From contig NW_020170521.1 of the NCBI RefSeq assembly GCF_000524195.1, positions 124,244-188,243 of the forward strand: 64,000 nucleotides of DNA. Direction: 5' to 3'. This document shows positions 1 to 12,800 of this stretch, one piece after another. The notes beneath the pieces are model-generated. The model was given only the letters and a program-made list of their open reading frames with translations, searched no databases and was not told the origin of the DNA. The stretch is from Echinococcus granulosus (lineage: Eukaryota; Platyhelminthes; Cestoda; Cyclophyllidea; Taeniidae). The stretch's first letter is position 1; each line of letters begins with the position of its first letter. The position numbers were made by a program, and so were the translations under genes.

Positions 1-1001
1 CCTTTCAAATCTTAAGGATGTACCCGGAATAATTTATGAATACGTTTTTCGATTCTCCTGACATATACCAAGAATAGAGCCTAATTTATCACCTTTAAAA
101 TATTTTGACTCAGTTCCCTTTCATTCCAAGTGTGGTTCATAGCATTCTCTTTGATTAATTTATAAAAATCATATTCACTGTCACATAGACTTTTTTATTT
201 TGCCTTTAACAATAAAGCGCCTTCGATGGCGATGAATTTCTTATCACAAAGCGGGTTAGACAAAAGACTGTTAAAAGGTTGCTTTATCTGCGCATTTACG
301 GTTAACCGTAGTTTAGTTTTAACTGAGAGAATCAAAGGCAATGCATAATATACGCCGAGCACGCAATCATTTGGTAAAAGATTTCCATCAATGTTACATA
401 ACTATTTTTAGGAGTGCCAATATTTTCCCTTTTCAAAGACATCAGCCAAAATTGTAATTTAGCCGCTGGTGTACTTCCCACTGCACGATACATACATTGG
501 GATGTCTCAGGCCGAAAATACTGCAAGCAACCTTAATGGGTAAAATCGGAGACCACTGAAGTAACTAGAGACCTTGCCGAGTGGACTATTATTGTGTCAT
601 AAATTGGAGCTGATAATACCCTCAGTCCTCACCCCCTAATTCCGCACTTTTTTGTCATATCGTTTAGGAGTTTTATTTTCTTTTGCCTCAAAAGTTACCA
701 TAACTTGGTGCTTACAATGCTCAAAGACCAAAAAAATAATAAAAATCATACTATCCAATTTGTCTTCTGTTGGGAGTACTCTTAATGCAATTTATGTAAA
801 AGTTTCGCCATCATCTATCCCTTAATATGTCGCTTTAGGCATAAAGCTGCAGACACTACTGGCTTACTTGATAAAGACAGCCTTAAGTTAAACTTACGCA
901 AATTAAATTGCCTCCACATGGGGAAATAACTTCACCTCTTCATTTGCCTACATAGAGGCAAAAATTGTCTACTTACTAGTAGCAAGTACTATTTCCGTTA
1001 G
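1..1001. other. Non-coding stretch upstream of the first visible neurexin exon
   Basis: No exon with domain similarity or splice context was found on either strand. The sequence is AT-rich and the ORFs are short. Because the first neurexin exon at 1002 starts with an acceptor (tttccgttag) in phase 0, in the middle of an LNS domain, this stretch is most likely neurexin intron; upstream exons lie outside the window. Confidence 0.5.
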
Positions 1002-4000
1002 GGTTGTATTGGTGGATTCGGCGTAAACAATCAAACTCAAATGGACATTGGGACGTTGGCGGAGGTGACGATGGGTGAGAATCGGACCAGTCTGGTGTGC
1101 AAGTGGCAGGTGGTACAGGGATGCCTGGAGCGCCCTTCGGAGGCACCAAAGTGCACAGCTTTCGCTCAACAGCGACGACTGCCCTACTGCCTAAACGGTG
1201 GTGTCTGCCTGCATGTCTGGGCGTCGTTAAGGTGCTCCTGTGAAATGACCACATTTACTGGCAATCGATGCCATTTACGTAAGTTGTATGTCAGGATTTA
1301 TCGCCCTTCATGAACGAAAATGCCATATGTTTGATGAGTTGAATATTCCAACCTGGTATCTTGAAGCTACTCACTACGTTTCACATCATTTTTTGTATTC
1401 AAGTCATCAAATGCTCCAATCTGAAGCTAATTCAACTGTGTCTCCAAATAGAATAAACCACATCTTGAGAGATAATTTGAAAATAACTTCGCTTTGATTT
1501 CGCGCCTAAGGCTCCACCTTTGTAATTCGCTGGAAGGCATGTCCGCTGGGTCATGCCAGATGCCTTCTAACCCTTCTGTACGTCGGCGGTGCACAAGTCC
1601 TCCTAGCATAAAGTCTCCTTCCGGCTTAAGAGGAGACTCAGAGAGCTGCATAAGCGTTCAACTAAACCTTATAATAACGCTTCCAATGTCTTTTGCTATC
1701 ATAATACGGCTTTCAGAGTTGAGAAGAAAGCTAAATTTTGATCTCAAATGTACCAAACAGATTGATTTTACTAAAAAAAAATATATACTTTGGCCTACAA
1801 ATCAGTGTTTGTTTTATGGTCGAAGGCACAAATTGCGATTATTCTGTTTTATAATAACATTTTGCAAGATGAGCGGAAAAGCAGTAAATACAATTCTATC
1901 TGCCCTGCTCGGTTTGATTTGGTGGTGGTTATAATCGCAATTAAGACAATTTATCAATCAGCATGTCTTGCAGAGGCAATAAAAATCAAAGATTCAAACA
2001 TATCCAATACAGTCTGTTTAATTGTCCTTATCATCAATTTTTTTACACCTTTTTCGGCGGTTTTTACCTTTTTACAAGGTCTTATTTTTTGACGTAAGTT
2101 GTTTTCTGTAAAGATTTAGATGAAGCTTTTAGTTTCATGACATCTTCTAGACCAAGTTTTTTTTTATGCAACTTTACCTCTCCTTACCATTAAAATTAGC
2201 CTCTCAGAACACAACTAAAACACTTTTCCAGCTCTGGCAATGATAAGGCTAAGGTAGATAAAAATACCTTATGCGCTGAAGAGAAAGTGTGCTGCACCCT
2301 TTAATTGCATCTCAGAATGCTTTGTAGCGCGTCGAGTCTTTCCTGAGGTCGTAAGAAGTCACTGTAGTATGACAGAAGACATTCTACTGACGTGCAGAAG
2401 AGCATGGACTAGCGGCATGGCTTGGGGCCAGGCCGCCAAGAGGAAGTGCAATCTGTGGAGATCCAAGCTCTCTTTTGACAAAAATTCAGTTAAACAAACT
2501 ATCTTAACGATATACAACTCTCACCTCTTTCAAGTGTTGTCTCGGCGCCCGCCATGGTTAGCCTCCCGCGTCGACCATTACGTATCAGCAGTGGGTCAGT
2601 GGACACTCGAAGACATTCACTCCCAATGTCGTCGATGCATCACTGCAATTCCAGTGGGTCTGGAGTTTTGCTCCTTTAGGGAAAGCATACTCTGAGGGGA
2701 TTTTGCTCGATTTCCATACTTATCAAGACTGGGCGATGCTCTACATTAAGGCCGTTTGATGCTCGCATTGCCAGTTGTGAAAATACTAGCCTAAAAGCAG
2801 TCATTTAATAATGGAAGGGATTGCAAAGTAGTTTCGTGAGGATAAGGTCTTGCAGCTATTCCTCCTTTCTACATTGCTTCCACTTCAGAGCTGCTCAGTT
2901 ATCTATCCATCTGGATTATATCCAGGTATAAGAGAGATAAAGGAGGTAACGCTCGCTTACTCAATCTGTATCCTCATGTAGGTATCATAGCCAGCTTTGT
3001 AGCGAACTTTTCCAGATAGTTTACAGCTAACGTCTCCTCAGGTATGGATAGCCTATCCTAAGAATATGGGAACTAGGGTAGTAACCGGAAATAAGCACCA
3101 TTTTCAACCCTTCTGTTAAAGGCCAGCATAGATTCTCCCATGCGTTATATATGCACTTTTTGTTGCGTTAAGCTTTGGTACTGAGAAATAGAAATCGGAG
3201 TAGTTCTTCTCTAGGATCGGATTTGCCCGCCGCTGACACCAATGCAGGGCCTTGATTCTTTTACGAAGTCGTAAGAAGTCTCAGTAATATGGAAGAATAT
3301 ACATTACTCAGATACAAAAGAGCTAAGGCTATCCACATTGCCAGAGTCCATGGCTCCGAGCGGAAGCACAGTCTAATGGCACTCAATTTTTCCATCAATC
3401 AAGTGCAGTGGCAAACTGTCTAAGCATTACAGTTTTAGGAAAAGTTGCATTCTCAAAGATGGGGAAATTCGTGAAGCACCACCACTACCATCTCTATCGT
3501 TTAATTTGTTTTGCCATTTCTCCCATACGCCGACACATTACTTTTCCATTTATAAACCTCTGTCTTGCAAAAATGCATGGCAGTTTGCGTGTTCAAGGTT
3601 AAGGAGTTAAAAATATGGAGGAAATAAACTATTCCTGGGATCAAACTTTTTCTAAGACGCATCCCTGACCACGGACACAAGGCAACATGTTTTCTCTCAC
3701 AAGTCCGCACTCTGGTGCTACTTTTTATGGGCCAATAATCAAGTTCTGTTTCGGTTGGATAACCCGAGAGAATGTAAAATGAATTCATTTTATATTAATT
3801 CGCTTCATTAATTTATTCAAAGTAATTTATCGAATCAGAATTTGGAGTTTGCACGGTCTCTTTTTAGCCGGAACCTCATTAAAAATCGGCAGTTCAACGA
3901 GAGATGGGAAAGAGAGTCGGGCCTACGTAAAATACACTTACCTTCACGACCACCAAAACACGAATCGTGAGGAAATCGCTCTGGGTCTTCAGGTTGCCCA

Positions 4001-7000
4001 GGCCTTTTCCCCTACTCGTTGCACTCTCCTTTATGTGGACACCAAGCAGGGAAATGTGGACTTCCTGCATATTTATTTGGTAAGCATGGCATTTGCGTCG
4101 TAATCTTTCTCTTTTCATAGGATTCGGGGTTAGTTAATCTTGTCTTCAACATGGGTGGTGGAGTGGTCCAACTGAGGGAACAGCGACGACGTCTAAATGA
4201 TGGCAATTACCATCGCATTCGCATCTTTCGACATGGACTTGCGATACTGCTTGAAGTGGACGAATTAACCACGAAGCACATTTCGAATGGTAAGGTCGGG
4301 AGTCATGATATCTGTGAGGTGATCAAATAATTTTTTAAAAACCTTCGATGCTCTGAAAAAGTTTTCGTGATTGAAGAATGGACGAAAAGACACTGAGACC
4401 AGTAGATGGGTGGGATCGTTCGAGAGGAAAGCTTGACAAAGATCACGTGAATAGCTACTTCGATAAACTCTGCAGCATAAAAAAGAGTGAGCCAAGGGGG
4501 GTAAGGTGATAGACTCTGTAGTATTCCAAGACTGTATTTCCTTGCTTCAAAGGTCCACACGGCGAACAGTTCAACGACCAGCATACAATTTGGTTAGGAC
4601 ACGCTCCTGCTACGGAAAACTATACCGACGCCTTTCGTGGTGTTCTTTCAGGTACGTCTACTAAATTTTTCATTTTTATCTTAAGGAAAAACCATGCTGG
4701 CTCTCACTGTTTTATCCTCTTCTTCTGGAGGTGTATTTTACAACGGGCTTCCACTATCCGATCTGGCGGCGGGTCTGTCGCATCGAGCTGATGTGCATGT
4801 CACTAGGCATTCGGACATTCAATATCTTGCCAACTTCAAAATTAGCCTTGCTCCTAACTCCTTCTTTCGGCAGTAAGTTTACCCTTAGTATCGTTTTTGG
4901 CCTAAAAGATGAAGAAGTAGCCTTTAATTCAATCCATAGACGTATTATGCGCTTTTAGTTCAGCTGACTTTAGACGGACGAAAAGGAACATGTCTGCTGT
5001 AATTTGTTGAGATTTTCTATCCAGCCGCCGATTGTGTTACTTTTGGGCTAAACTTTTTCATATACTTCCTCTTTACGTTTTCTTCCAATGCGACAATTGG
5101 TTCCAGAGAGTGTTTCGCATAGCTCAGGTCACCCTTGAAAGCCTTTTAAGCTCAGATAACACTGAAAAATACGTATTATTAAAGTACTGAATGTTGGAAA
5201 GTCTGTGGGCGTAAGAACACTTTCACTGCACTGCAAAGGGAAACTGGAATTGCAATGACTGGAGTCTGCTTAGTTAAGTGTGCAATCCAAATAGTGGTGG
5301 TAGTAGTAGTAGTGAATACTTCGAATACGCTTTTTATAGGCAAAAATTATTCCAAACCTTGTCAAATGAGGTGTACTAACATTCGTAAGATATGATGCAT
5401 TCTAAAACCCTACGTAATTGACTACTGGTTTACGCAACTACTTATTGAAGAAACAAACAAAAAATTGCGCCTGTAGGCTCTCATCAGCCTGCTAAAAAGC
5501 CATTTCACAAAACCAGTAGCTGCCTTTTAAAATGCCCATATGCATTTTGAATAATTTTTGCTGACGTCTGTCATGAGGTCATTAAAAGCCCTTTGCAGAG
5601 CTCCGAGACTGCTTTATTGAAGGAAGAGGCAATAATTTTACGGCAGTATATGGCGTATCGATGTACAGAATGGCTGGAGGCCACTGTCATGGTCCAGAGG
5701 CCATGGCGCCCAGCGTAAGACCAAAGGCAAGGACTTAACTACCCATGCAGCTAAAACAGAGAGACAAGTATCTAATCAAAGTATTGCTTAGCCCACCTCG
5801 CCTTTTGAACGTCATCCGTGGCGCTTCCTTTGGTCAATGCTTCTCGTTGACCATCATAGCGTAGTCTGCACAAACAAAGCCAGTCATCAAATTTGCATCA
5901 AACTACTAGGAAACTTGACCGAAACGTTACTGACTCCTCTTGGTAATCCCACTCGCTCTGGATTTTTATCCTGTTTGCAACTTGTATCAATGAAGAGGGA
6001 AGGTGTTGGCCATTAAGTAAGTCCACCGCTAGTCCTAAGATCACTCACCAAAAAAATAGAGTCATTTAATTAATGATGGGGTTCAATGCAGTTTCGATGG
6101 GATAAGGTTTTGCATCTGCCCCTCTTCATCACTTTGTTCTGACTTTAGTGGAGCCCAACCATATCTATTTGGGTCCTGGTCAGCTAGTAGAGAGGCAGAG
6201 GGGCATAGAGTGTTCACTAAGTTGGCATCTTCATACAGGCGCCGCAGACCGTTCCGTATCAAACTTTCCCAGGTGGTTCACTACTGGTGTCGCTTCTATT
6301 GCTAATAACTTTTCCAGAGGAAACATTACTGAAGTAGTTGCCAAAGGCAGACATCATTTTAACGCGTTCTTTTGTTTGCAGTACATGCTCATATTCCATC
6401 ACACCAAGTTTTAGCACTAAGCGATGTGATCTAGGGCCAGTGTCCTTATGAGACAGAGTCCGCTTTCTGCTATCACAAATGCAGCGTCCCGTGACATTCC
6501 AGAAGACAAAAAAGACAAATGGTAGGACAGTATACGTAATGTTGGCGCATAGAAGTGCAAAGGCGGTGCTTTAAGTGACCGCAAAATCAAAACAAAGGGT
6601 TAAAAATAATCATAGCGCTTCAATATAAACCGGCAAACTCATATCCGCAACTTAGGCCCATTGGCGGTTCTATGGTAGCACCGTGGCAGAGTCAGTGAAT
6701 TTGTTAAACAGGAGGCCCTGAGTAAGCGCGGAAAGTCTACTTTAAGCGATGGGCTTATTCCAGATCTTGACAGACGTCTTCAATACATCGAGTTAAATGG
6801 TTCCAATGAGGCAAAGATCCCGCCCTTAATGGTTTGCATTGGTGTGCTATAGTTTTAACTTGTGCTCTTCTACACTTGTTGATAAAGATCTGCTGACGTC
6901 TCGCGTTGTTTATGGTGGAGGTGAGATTTGGCCTTTTAATTTTAAACAATATTAGAATCACAAAAATTGGGCAGTCAAGGAAAGAAAATGGTTTTTTTAC

Positions 7001-9245
7001 AAAGGATGCAAGAAATATATAATGAATGAACAATAAAATCCACTTGAGCTTTGATTCACTTGTGTTTGTTAAAATAAAAGCAACTGAATTGATTGCAACA
7101 CCACCTAATTGGAGAACTATGATAATGTAAAGAAGCCTTATAACTTTATTTTGGCCCCTTTCACAACTCACACGCCTGCAAATTGTGCCTTTATAACACA
7201 TTTTGCCCTAGCAGCAAGCATCCTACAACCAGTCATCCCTGGATCCATCTCATTTTTATTCCCGATCTGGCTATTCCATTCGATTCCTTTCCATTCGCTG
7301 CGGCTCCTTTTTATTCTAGCTCGTAGTTAATCGTTTAGTTGTAAATTGCCAAATAAATAAAAGAACGATTCCTTGAAGAAGGATGTTGCAATATTTACCC
7401 ACCCCGAGGTGCAGTTATTCTCACGGTTGGGCTAGGAGGCATGTGTTCTGAGTGAGGACTTTCTTCCCAATTTTGCAATAGTTCCGGACGTTTCTCGAGA
7501 GGACGTTTCTGTTTTCCATTTTCAATTCCATCGTATTAAGTAGATTCCAAACTTAGTGGCTCTGCATTTGGCAAGAAGTTCAAAGTGTGTAATTTTCTTT
7601 GCAGTCACCACACGTACACGCCCGTACAAAGCCAGTACAGTTATGCGCTGTTAAGGTGATGGAGGCCTTCAAAGTGAGGAGTGGGTAGTGGGTGGATCAT
7701 GTGGGAATAACCTAAGGATTGGTTTGCTCATTTAACGGACGTTGCATTATTAAATTCTTTTCTCATCACAAGTCACTCACTCGATCAGACAGTCAACAGC
7801 CAAGTGAAAAACGTCACTATTTTGTAGACCATGTGAAGGAATTGGCTGGCAATTAAGTAAGGGTACTTGAAGCCTTTCAACATCTATAAATGCACCCTGA
7901 TAGAACAGATCCCCTAATTTTTAGTTGCTGGTGATGTAAGTCATCTGGCTCCTAAGTCATTTTAATTTGAAATTGCTGCAAAACATACGTAAACCGTTCA
8001 TTCCCGATTATTATGGCCAATGGTGATATGCAATTCTTTTTGATTAACGGAAGAGAATCCTCTTTAACATGATTTACCCATTCTTGGGTGGTCCATTAAC
8101 ATAATAAAACTTTTAAACCATTTCTGGAGTATGCATTTTTCTACCACACCTTCTTCAAATGCTATACAATAGTCGGTACAAGAAACTGGCTTTTGCTGCC
8201 TTGGAACCGGACTATCTTTAGTTGGCGAAACAGTCAAGCTGGGATCACAATCATCAGGTACACTTGATATTTGATGAGGATGCGAAACGGTAGAAAATCA
8301 GTCGAGAGTACAAAAAATAGCATCGTACTGGCAAAGTAACATGTACCCATGAGAAATTACAGGCGCCATACCAACGACAATTACCGCAAAGACTTTACAA
8401 TCGCCTGCTATTTAAATGGGAAGGTTCGAGTTACCAAGCGAATACCCATTTGACAAGATTCCATTCCAATGTTTTCCTCCCCAGAAAAGCAACAAGCAAT
8501 TTATTCCAGTAATTTAAGAGAAAGGCTGATTGGATGTAGGGACTTCATTAGGTAATGAATATTTTGATGAATCTATATGAAACTGAGTAAAAAAAGTAAA
8601 TTGCTGACTTTGAAAAATAAATAAAAGGATAGTTGGGTAAATTAGTGGAATGGGTGAAAGAAGAGGTAGGTGAATTTATTAATACGACCTTTCTCCTATA
8701 GGTTGCCGAGTGCGGATCTTGCCAACACTGAGGGCACCTCTTATCACGACGATGAGGCAGCGCTGTATGCAGGCGAGGCGCACAGCTCCTCCTCATCCCT
8801 TACTACCTTCACCACCACCACCACCACCATCGATTCCCTTAACTTTCAGTCTCACCGAGAATGGATCCAATTTCCACCACAGACACGTCCATCCACAGAC
8901 GACTCTGTTTCTTCTCCCCTTCAGAGCCACGTCAACACGTGGCTCCTTGTCTGCCTTGGCGTTGCAGGCCTAACCCTCATAGTTGCCCTCCTACTCCTCC
9001 TTGCTCACTGTTTTCAACGACGTCGAAGGCAACGACGATATCGGCCACAACCAACCCGACTCACAGATCAGCAGATCACTGAAAGGGTTGGAGAACATCG
9101 CATCCATTCCGTGGAATGGCTCAAACCGTCACAAAGTATCAAAATAGAGCCTGTAATGCCACCGAATCACCCATCCATTAGCTATGTCGCCTTCTCTGAA
9201 CCCTCCTTCGTAAATTTTATCACTGCGCGTGAGGAACATCTGTAA
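1002..9245 (+). CDS. NRXN: Neurexin-like synaptic adhesion protein, 3' part of gene
   Basis: Single-pass adhesion receptor; neurexins sit on the presynaptic membrane and bind neuroligin-type partners through LNS domains. Six exons join in frame: 1002-1278, 3868-4079, 4121-4289, 4553-4651, 4731-4872, 8702-9245 (480 residues plus stop; the 5' part is outside the window). Order seen: the end of an LNS domain (GCIGGFGVNNQTQMDIG), an EGF-like domain with CLNGGVC and CSCEMTTFTGNRC, a full final LNS domain (YVKYTYLHDHQN, LLYVDTKQGNVDFLHIYL, LNDGNYHRIRIFRHG, SGVFYNGLPLSDLAAG), a Ser/Thr-rich stalk with a Thr run, a membrane segment (WLLVCLGVAGLTLIVALLLL), a basic stop-transfer patch (QRRRRQRRYR) and a tail of about 85 residues. 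The EGF-LNS-stalk-TM order and the LNS6-like match identify neurexin. The tail ends EEHL, not the usual EYYV. Introns of 2.6 and 3.8 kb carry old repeats. Alpha or other isoform type cannot be decided here. Confidence 0.88.
1530..1665 (+). repeat. Dispersed repeat family 1, copy 1 (neurexin intron)
   Basis: Shares an ordered set of short blocks with 11735-11910, 12585-12800, 57435-57560 and 57605-57760: a cca-type block before cccttctg, a gtcgg/gtcga block, then a ccttc-rich block followed by gagactc/gagctgc. Similarity is patchy and was judged by eye. No coding potential is retained. Confidence 0.5.
2335..3130 (+). repeat. Composite dispersed element, copy 1 (neurexin intron)
   Basis: About 0.8 kb that aligns block by block, in the same order, with 5590-6420. 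Block one is near 2395-2450 against 5650-5740 (cagaagagcatggac / cagaatggctggagg). Block two is near 2518-2600 against 5793-5860 (cacctcttt...cgaccatta / cacctcgcc...tgaccatca). Block three is 2790-3060 against 6055-6290. It contains a 108-codon ORF (2369-2695) without a recognisable domain, and the matching part of copy 2 is interrupted by stops. Element class is unknown. Confidence 0.55.
3262..3420 (+). repeat. Partial further copy of the composite element
   Basis: Begins with gaagtcgtaagaagtc, close to gaggtcgtaagaagtc at 2346. It continues with related blocks (ggaagaatatacattactc; ccatggctccgagcggaag) in the same order as 2346-2450. It looks like a truncated duplicate lying just downstream of copy 1. 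Confidence 0.45.
5294..5313. repeat. Trinucleotide microsatellite
   Basis: Short tagtggtgg / tagtagtagtagtg run of about 20 bases in the large last neurexin intron. No function suggested. Confidence 0.7.
5590..6420 (+). repeat. Composite dispersed element, copy 2 (neurexin intron)
   Basis: Colinear with 2335-3130 over at least three blocks, so both are diverged copies of one element of roughly 0.8-1 kb inserted in the same orientation in two introns of one gene. The 3' part (6140-6330) also resembles 30583-30840. An 88-codon ORF (6148-6414) is not conserved among copies and has no known domain. Confidence 0.55.
8808..8830 (+). repeat. CAC trinucleotide run inside the neurexin last exon
   Basis: A cac/acc run in the last neurexin exon. 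Read in frame it gives a run of threonines in the extracellular stalk, just before IDSLNFQSHREW. Such a stalk is a likely O-glycosylation region, and the run may vary in length between individuals. Confidence 0.75.
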
Positions 9246-11734
9246 ATACAAAGCCAGCTGATGATCCGGAATATGCATTCCATGGAGTCATATAGACGTG
9301 TACAAAGCCCCATTCTAAAAAACCGAAAAACCTTAAACCTTAAAGGCTGTCCTTTTTTCGATCTTAAGGGGAGTCTAAGCCATCGGTAAAAAAATATTTC
9401 GCTATAGTTTGCTTATTGAAATGTCACTTCAAAGCAATTGCTAAGAAAAATTTATTTGTAAAGTGTTTTCTAATGACGTGATGGAATTTGGGCACAAAAA
9501 TACTCTGTTTGGGTTCTTTAAATAAGTTTTTTTGAATGAAATTATGGTTGGATTTTAATAAGCATTGTTTAACTTACTGAATTCGTAGTGGGTAACAGAG
9601 TTATGTGTTCAATGTGGCTTTGTTGCTAGGCTACCACTATGCATGACTGTTTGGCAAGTTTCACATAGTGCTAAAAATATTCAGTGTCGAAAATTGCTCC
9701 GTTGTTTCAAGGACTGGTAAGTCGAAAGCATTCCGAGACTTCTACCCACATATCTTTAGCTTTCGTTTTGTTAAGGCCTCAAGGTATTGGCGTTAATCTC
9801 TTTTCGATGTGTTATTAATGACTCAACTTTTAGGAAAATCACCACAGAAATGCAAATATTTCACAAGTCCAAAATTTGAGACAATGTGTGAGATTTAAAA
9901 TTAAGACGCTTTCAACTCCACGTCACTGAATACCTTCGTCATTGGTATTGATGATAAACCGCCCAATTAGCTGTTTTAGCCAATGAGCTAAATGTATTTT
10001 AACGAATGACAATCCCCGTGAGACGTGCCAATATTTTTTCACCAATTATCTTGGTATCGAGCATACACATTAGCCAATCAATCACCTGGCTTAATAAATA
10101 ATGAGTACTTTTATTGATGACCTTCAAATGAACTTTTGCACAGCAAATAGTACATATTTGGTGCCAATTCAATTGTCATTCATACCGCATTTGACAACTG
10201 CATTCATCTGAATTCGAATAATCAGATTTTATTAGTACCTGTCTACTCCGGCTAAATGCACGTGGGGTTTGGTTGACGTGGTATTTTTTGGTTGTTTGGC
10301 CTTTGTTATGTAGTGTGGGCTGTAGAGTCAGGGTTAATTTGCGTTTGTCAGAGGCTGGTGAAATGATATGCTCCAAATATCACGCAAGAGTAAAACTATG
10401 CATTTGTGGCGTCTAAAAATTAAGCTTCTTAATAGTCTCACTTTGTTTTTAGCCATAATAATTCCAGTTGTATAATTCAGATAATTATTTTGCGATTAAA
10501 ATAAATACCTTTGTGACAGTTAATAAGCACTAATATCACGGCCAGTGGTTAATAACTAAGAATAGCCATGATGACGCACTGGACAGTTGAATGGAAGAGT
10601 TCATTAGTGGCGTAATTTTTAACCAGCCGTTTAACAAAAAACGTTAGAATCATGCAAATGTTGGTATCAACAGCCGAAATGAGATTCTCCCTTGCTTAAT
10701 TGCAGTGTGACATCTGTTAAAATCCGACTAGAAATATTCTCAGAAATTGAACGAGAGATAGTCAGCATTATGCATCCTTCTGATTCCGAATCTTGCTCTA
10801 ATTTCGTTACGTTTTTATGGTTGGTAAGAAACGCCATAACTAGCTAAGAGTATAGTCAAGAAACTGCAGGCTTTTCAAACCTAACGTCTAGAATCTTCCC
10901 CCTTTTCTTCACCGCCAACTTTTGAGACACCATTTTGACACATATTTCGCTCAGCCTATCGATGTCATGTGTCGGAGCATAGACGGATCAGCACCCACAG
11001 TGAGATCAATATTTCCGACTGTTTTTTTAAAAATCATAGTTCTAGAATGACGTCTAAAATGTTTTGGTTTCAATTGCGACTGCTGTATTAATTACAGCCC
11101 CCATTGATAGGGGAGCTTGTAACACGCCATATGAGGTTCACCTACAATGCTAAGTGGTTTGCGCAACGCTGCATTGCCCTAGCCGATTTGCCAAAGGTCG
11201 GCAATTAAATGACACCCACCAACGCAGATAATTGCATCTTCTCTCGTCTTCATTTCTAACACCGAGAAAAGGGGATGAAAGGGTATTTAATAACATTTCT
11301 TGGGACTATTCACTGGCAAGGTTAAATCTCACCTCCTTCTCTCCTTGGCAGCCTAATCACAATTCTGCTTTAAGTAATTCCCGACAAGTAGGTGAAACCT
11401 AGCTTCAAAAGGGTAAAGGAATCGTGCATTTTCCTGCAGTCACTGAAACAGTCCTCGAGAGACAATGTTAAGGGAAGGTGTAAAGACTAGCGCCTTTACA
11501 ACCTTGCTTTTGCCACTAAAGTTACTATTTCCAGTAGATTTTTATTTGAGTATATTTTTAAATGTCGATTTGAAATCCTGAGTTGAATAACCTAACTAAC
11601 CACCCTAAATTGAGCATTGCCCTTATAGTGAGTGAAACTGGGATATAGCGAGTGAATAAGATAAGACTCTCATAAAGTGGACGATTCGAGTTGTGATGGA
11701 ATATCTCCTATGTATTATGCAAGTGTAATCCACC

Positions 11735-11910
11735 GGTTGTTTGTTTAGCTCTCATCTTTGGTACAGGGACCGCTAAGGTGCTCTGCCATTTTGCCTTCGT
11801 CGGGTGAACAGGCCTCGAGGAAATATATCTTCTGCCAGAGTATTATGCCTTCTTACCTCTTTTGGAGAGGCTCGGGTCGCTGCATTCGTAGATATCAATC
11901 CATGATTTCT
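11735..11910 (+). repeat. Dispersed repeat family 1, copy 2
   Basis: Starts ggttgtttgtttagctctc and contains aaggtgctctgccatttt, cgtcgggtgaacaggcctc and cttctgccagagtattat. These blocks match copy 3 at 12585-12800 in the same order, and the last block matches 57605-57760 (attctgcctgagtatttt). Non-coding, diverged. Confidence 0.6.
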
Positions 11911-12584
11911 GTGGCTGGATGATAAATCTTACCGGGACGGAAGGAGTACAAGTACTGCAAATTGGAGAATTTGTGACTACCCCTAACAGAAGGGCTGAAA
12001 ATGCCGTCTACCTCCAGCAACTACCGCAATCCTATACTCTACAGGAAAGCTATTAATAACTGAAGCGACATTAACCGTGAACCACGTGAAAAAGTTTGCT
12101 ACAAAGCCGCCTACATTCCATTGTGAAGATGTCAATTAAGTGAAATCACGATGCCTTCACTACTGCCCTACTAGCAGGGTGGAATCCAGACAGATATGGC
12201 CGAGCAGCACTGAAGTGGCGAGGAGAAAGTAGACGCAAAACCTTACCCCCACAGAACTATGCTAGTTCTCGTCCCTTTTTAATAGACTCTGCTTTTAAGC
12301 CAGTAATTTTATGACTAGCGATGGACAGCGTGATGATCGGCATATCCCATGCCCCCGGATCCAATTTCCTTGCAAGACGAAACTGCAGATCCATTAGAAC
12401 TGCCAAGAGGAATTAGAGACATTGCGGTTAAGTATCTTCCCAGATGCATGGAAATTTGATAACTGGCACGGGCGGTTCGTGAGTCTCTTTCTCAGGGCAC
12501 CAACTACGCTGTGATGGCTGACGCGGGAGACTGACGAAGGAGGGCGTCAAGAACGAGGCATAAAAGAGAGGAGTAGCTACGTAA

Positions 12585-12800
12585 TACGTTGGTTGTTTGT
12601 TTAACATTTGGTTATGGTAAGGGGGTCACCAAAGTGCTCCACCATTGCACCCTCGCCGGGTGAACTAGCCTCTGGACCATACCAGAAGACCTAGGCCCTT
12701 CTGCATGTCGAATGGATTTCGCCCGAGCATTACCCTCTTGATCCTTCAGGGGAATCTCGAGAAGCTAAATGAGCTTCAAAGCTGACAGGTAAGGATAATA
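12585..12800 (+). repeat. Dispersed repeat family 1, copy 3
   Basis: Starts ggttgtttgtttaacattt, then caaagtgctccaccattg, cgccgggtgaactagcctc, cccttctgcatgtcg and ccttcaggggaatctcgag. The first half pairs with copy 2, 0.85 kb upstream in direct orientation. The second half pairs with 1550-1660 and 57690-57730, so this copy bridges the two halves of the family consensus. Confidence 0.6.

Noticed and set aside
6755..7201. 148-codon minus-strand ORF with a hydrophobic stretch in the last neurexin intron
   Set aside because: No acceptor or donor context and no family similarity. The hydrophobic run reflects A/T-rich sequence, and it lies antisense within an intron.
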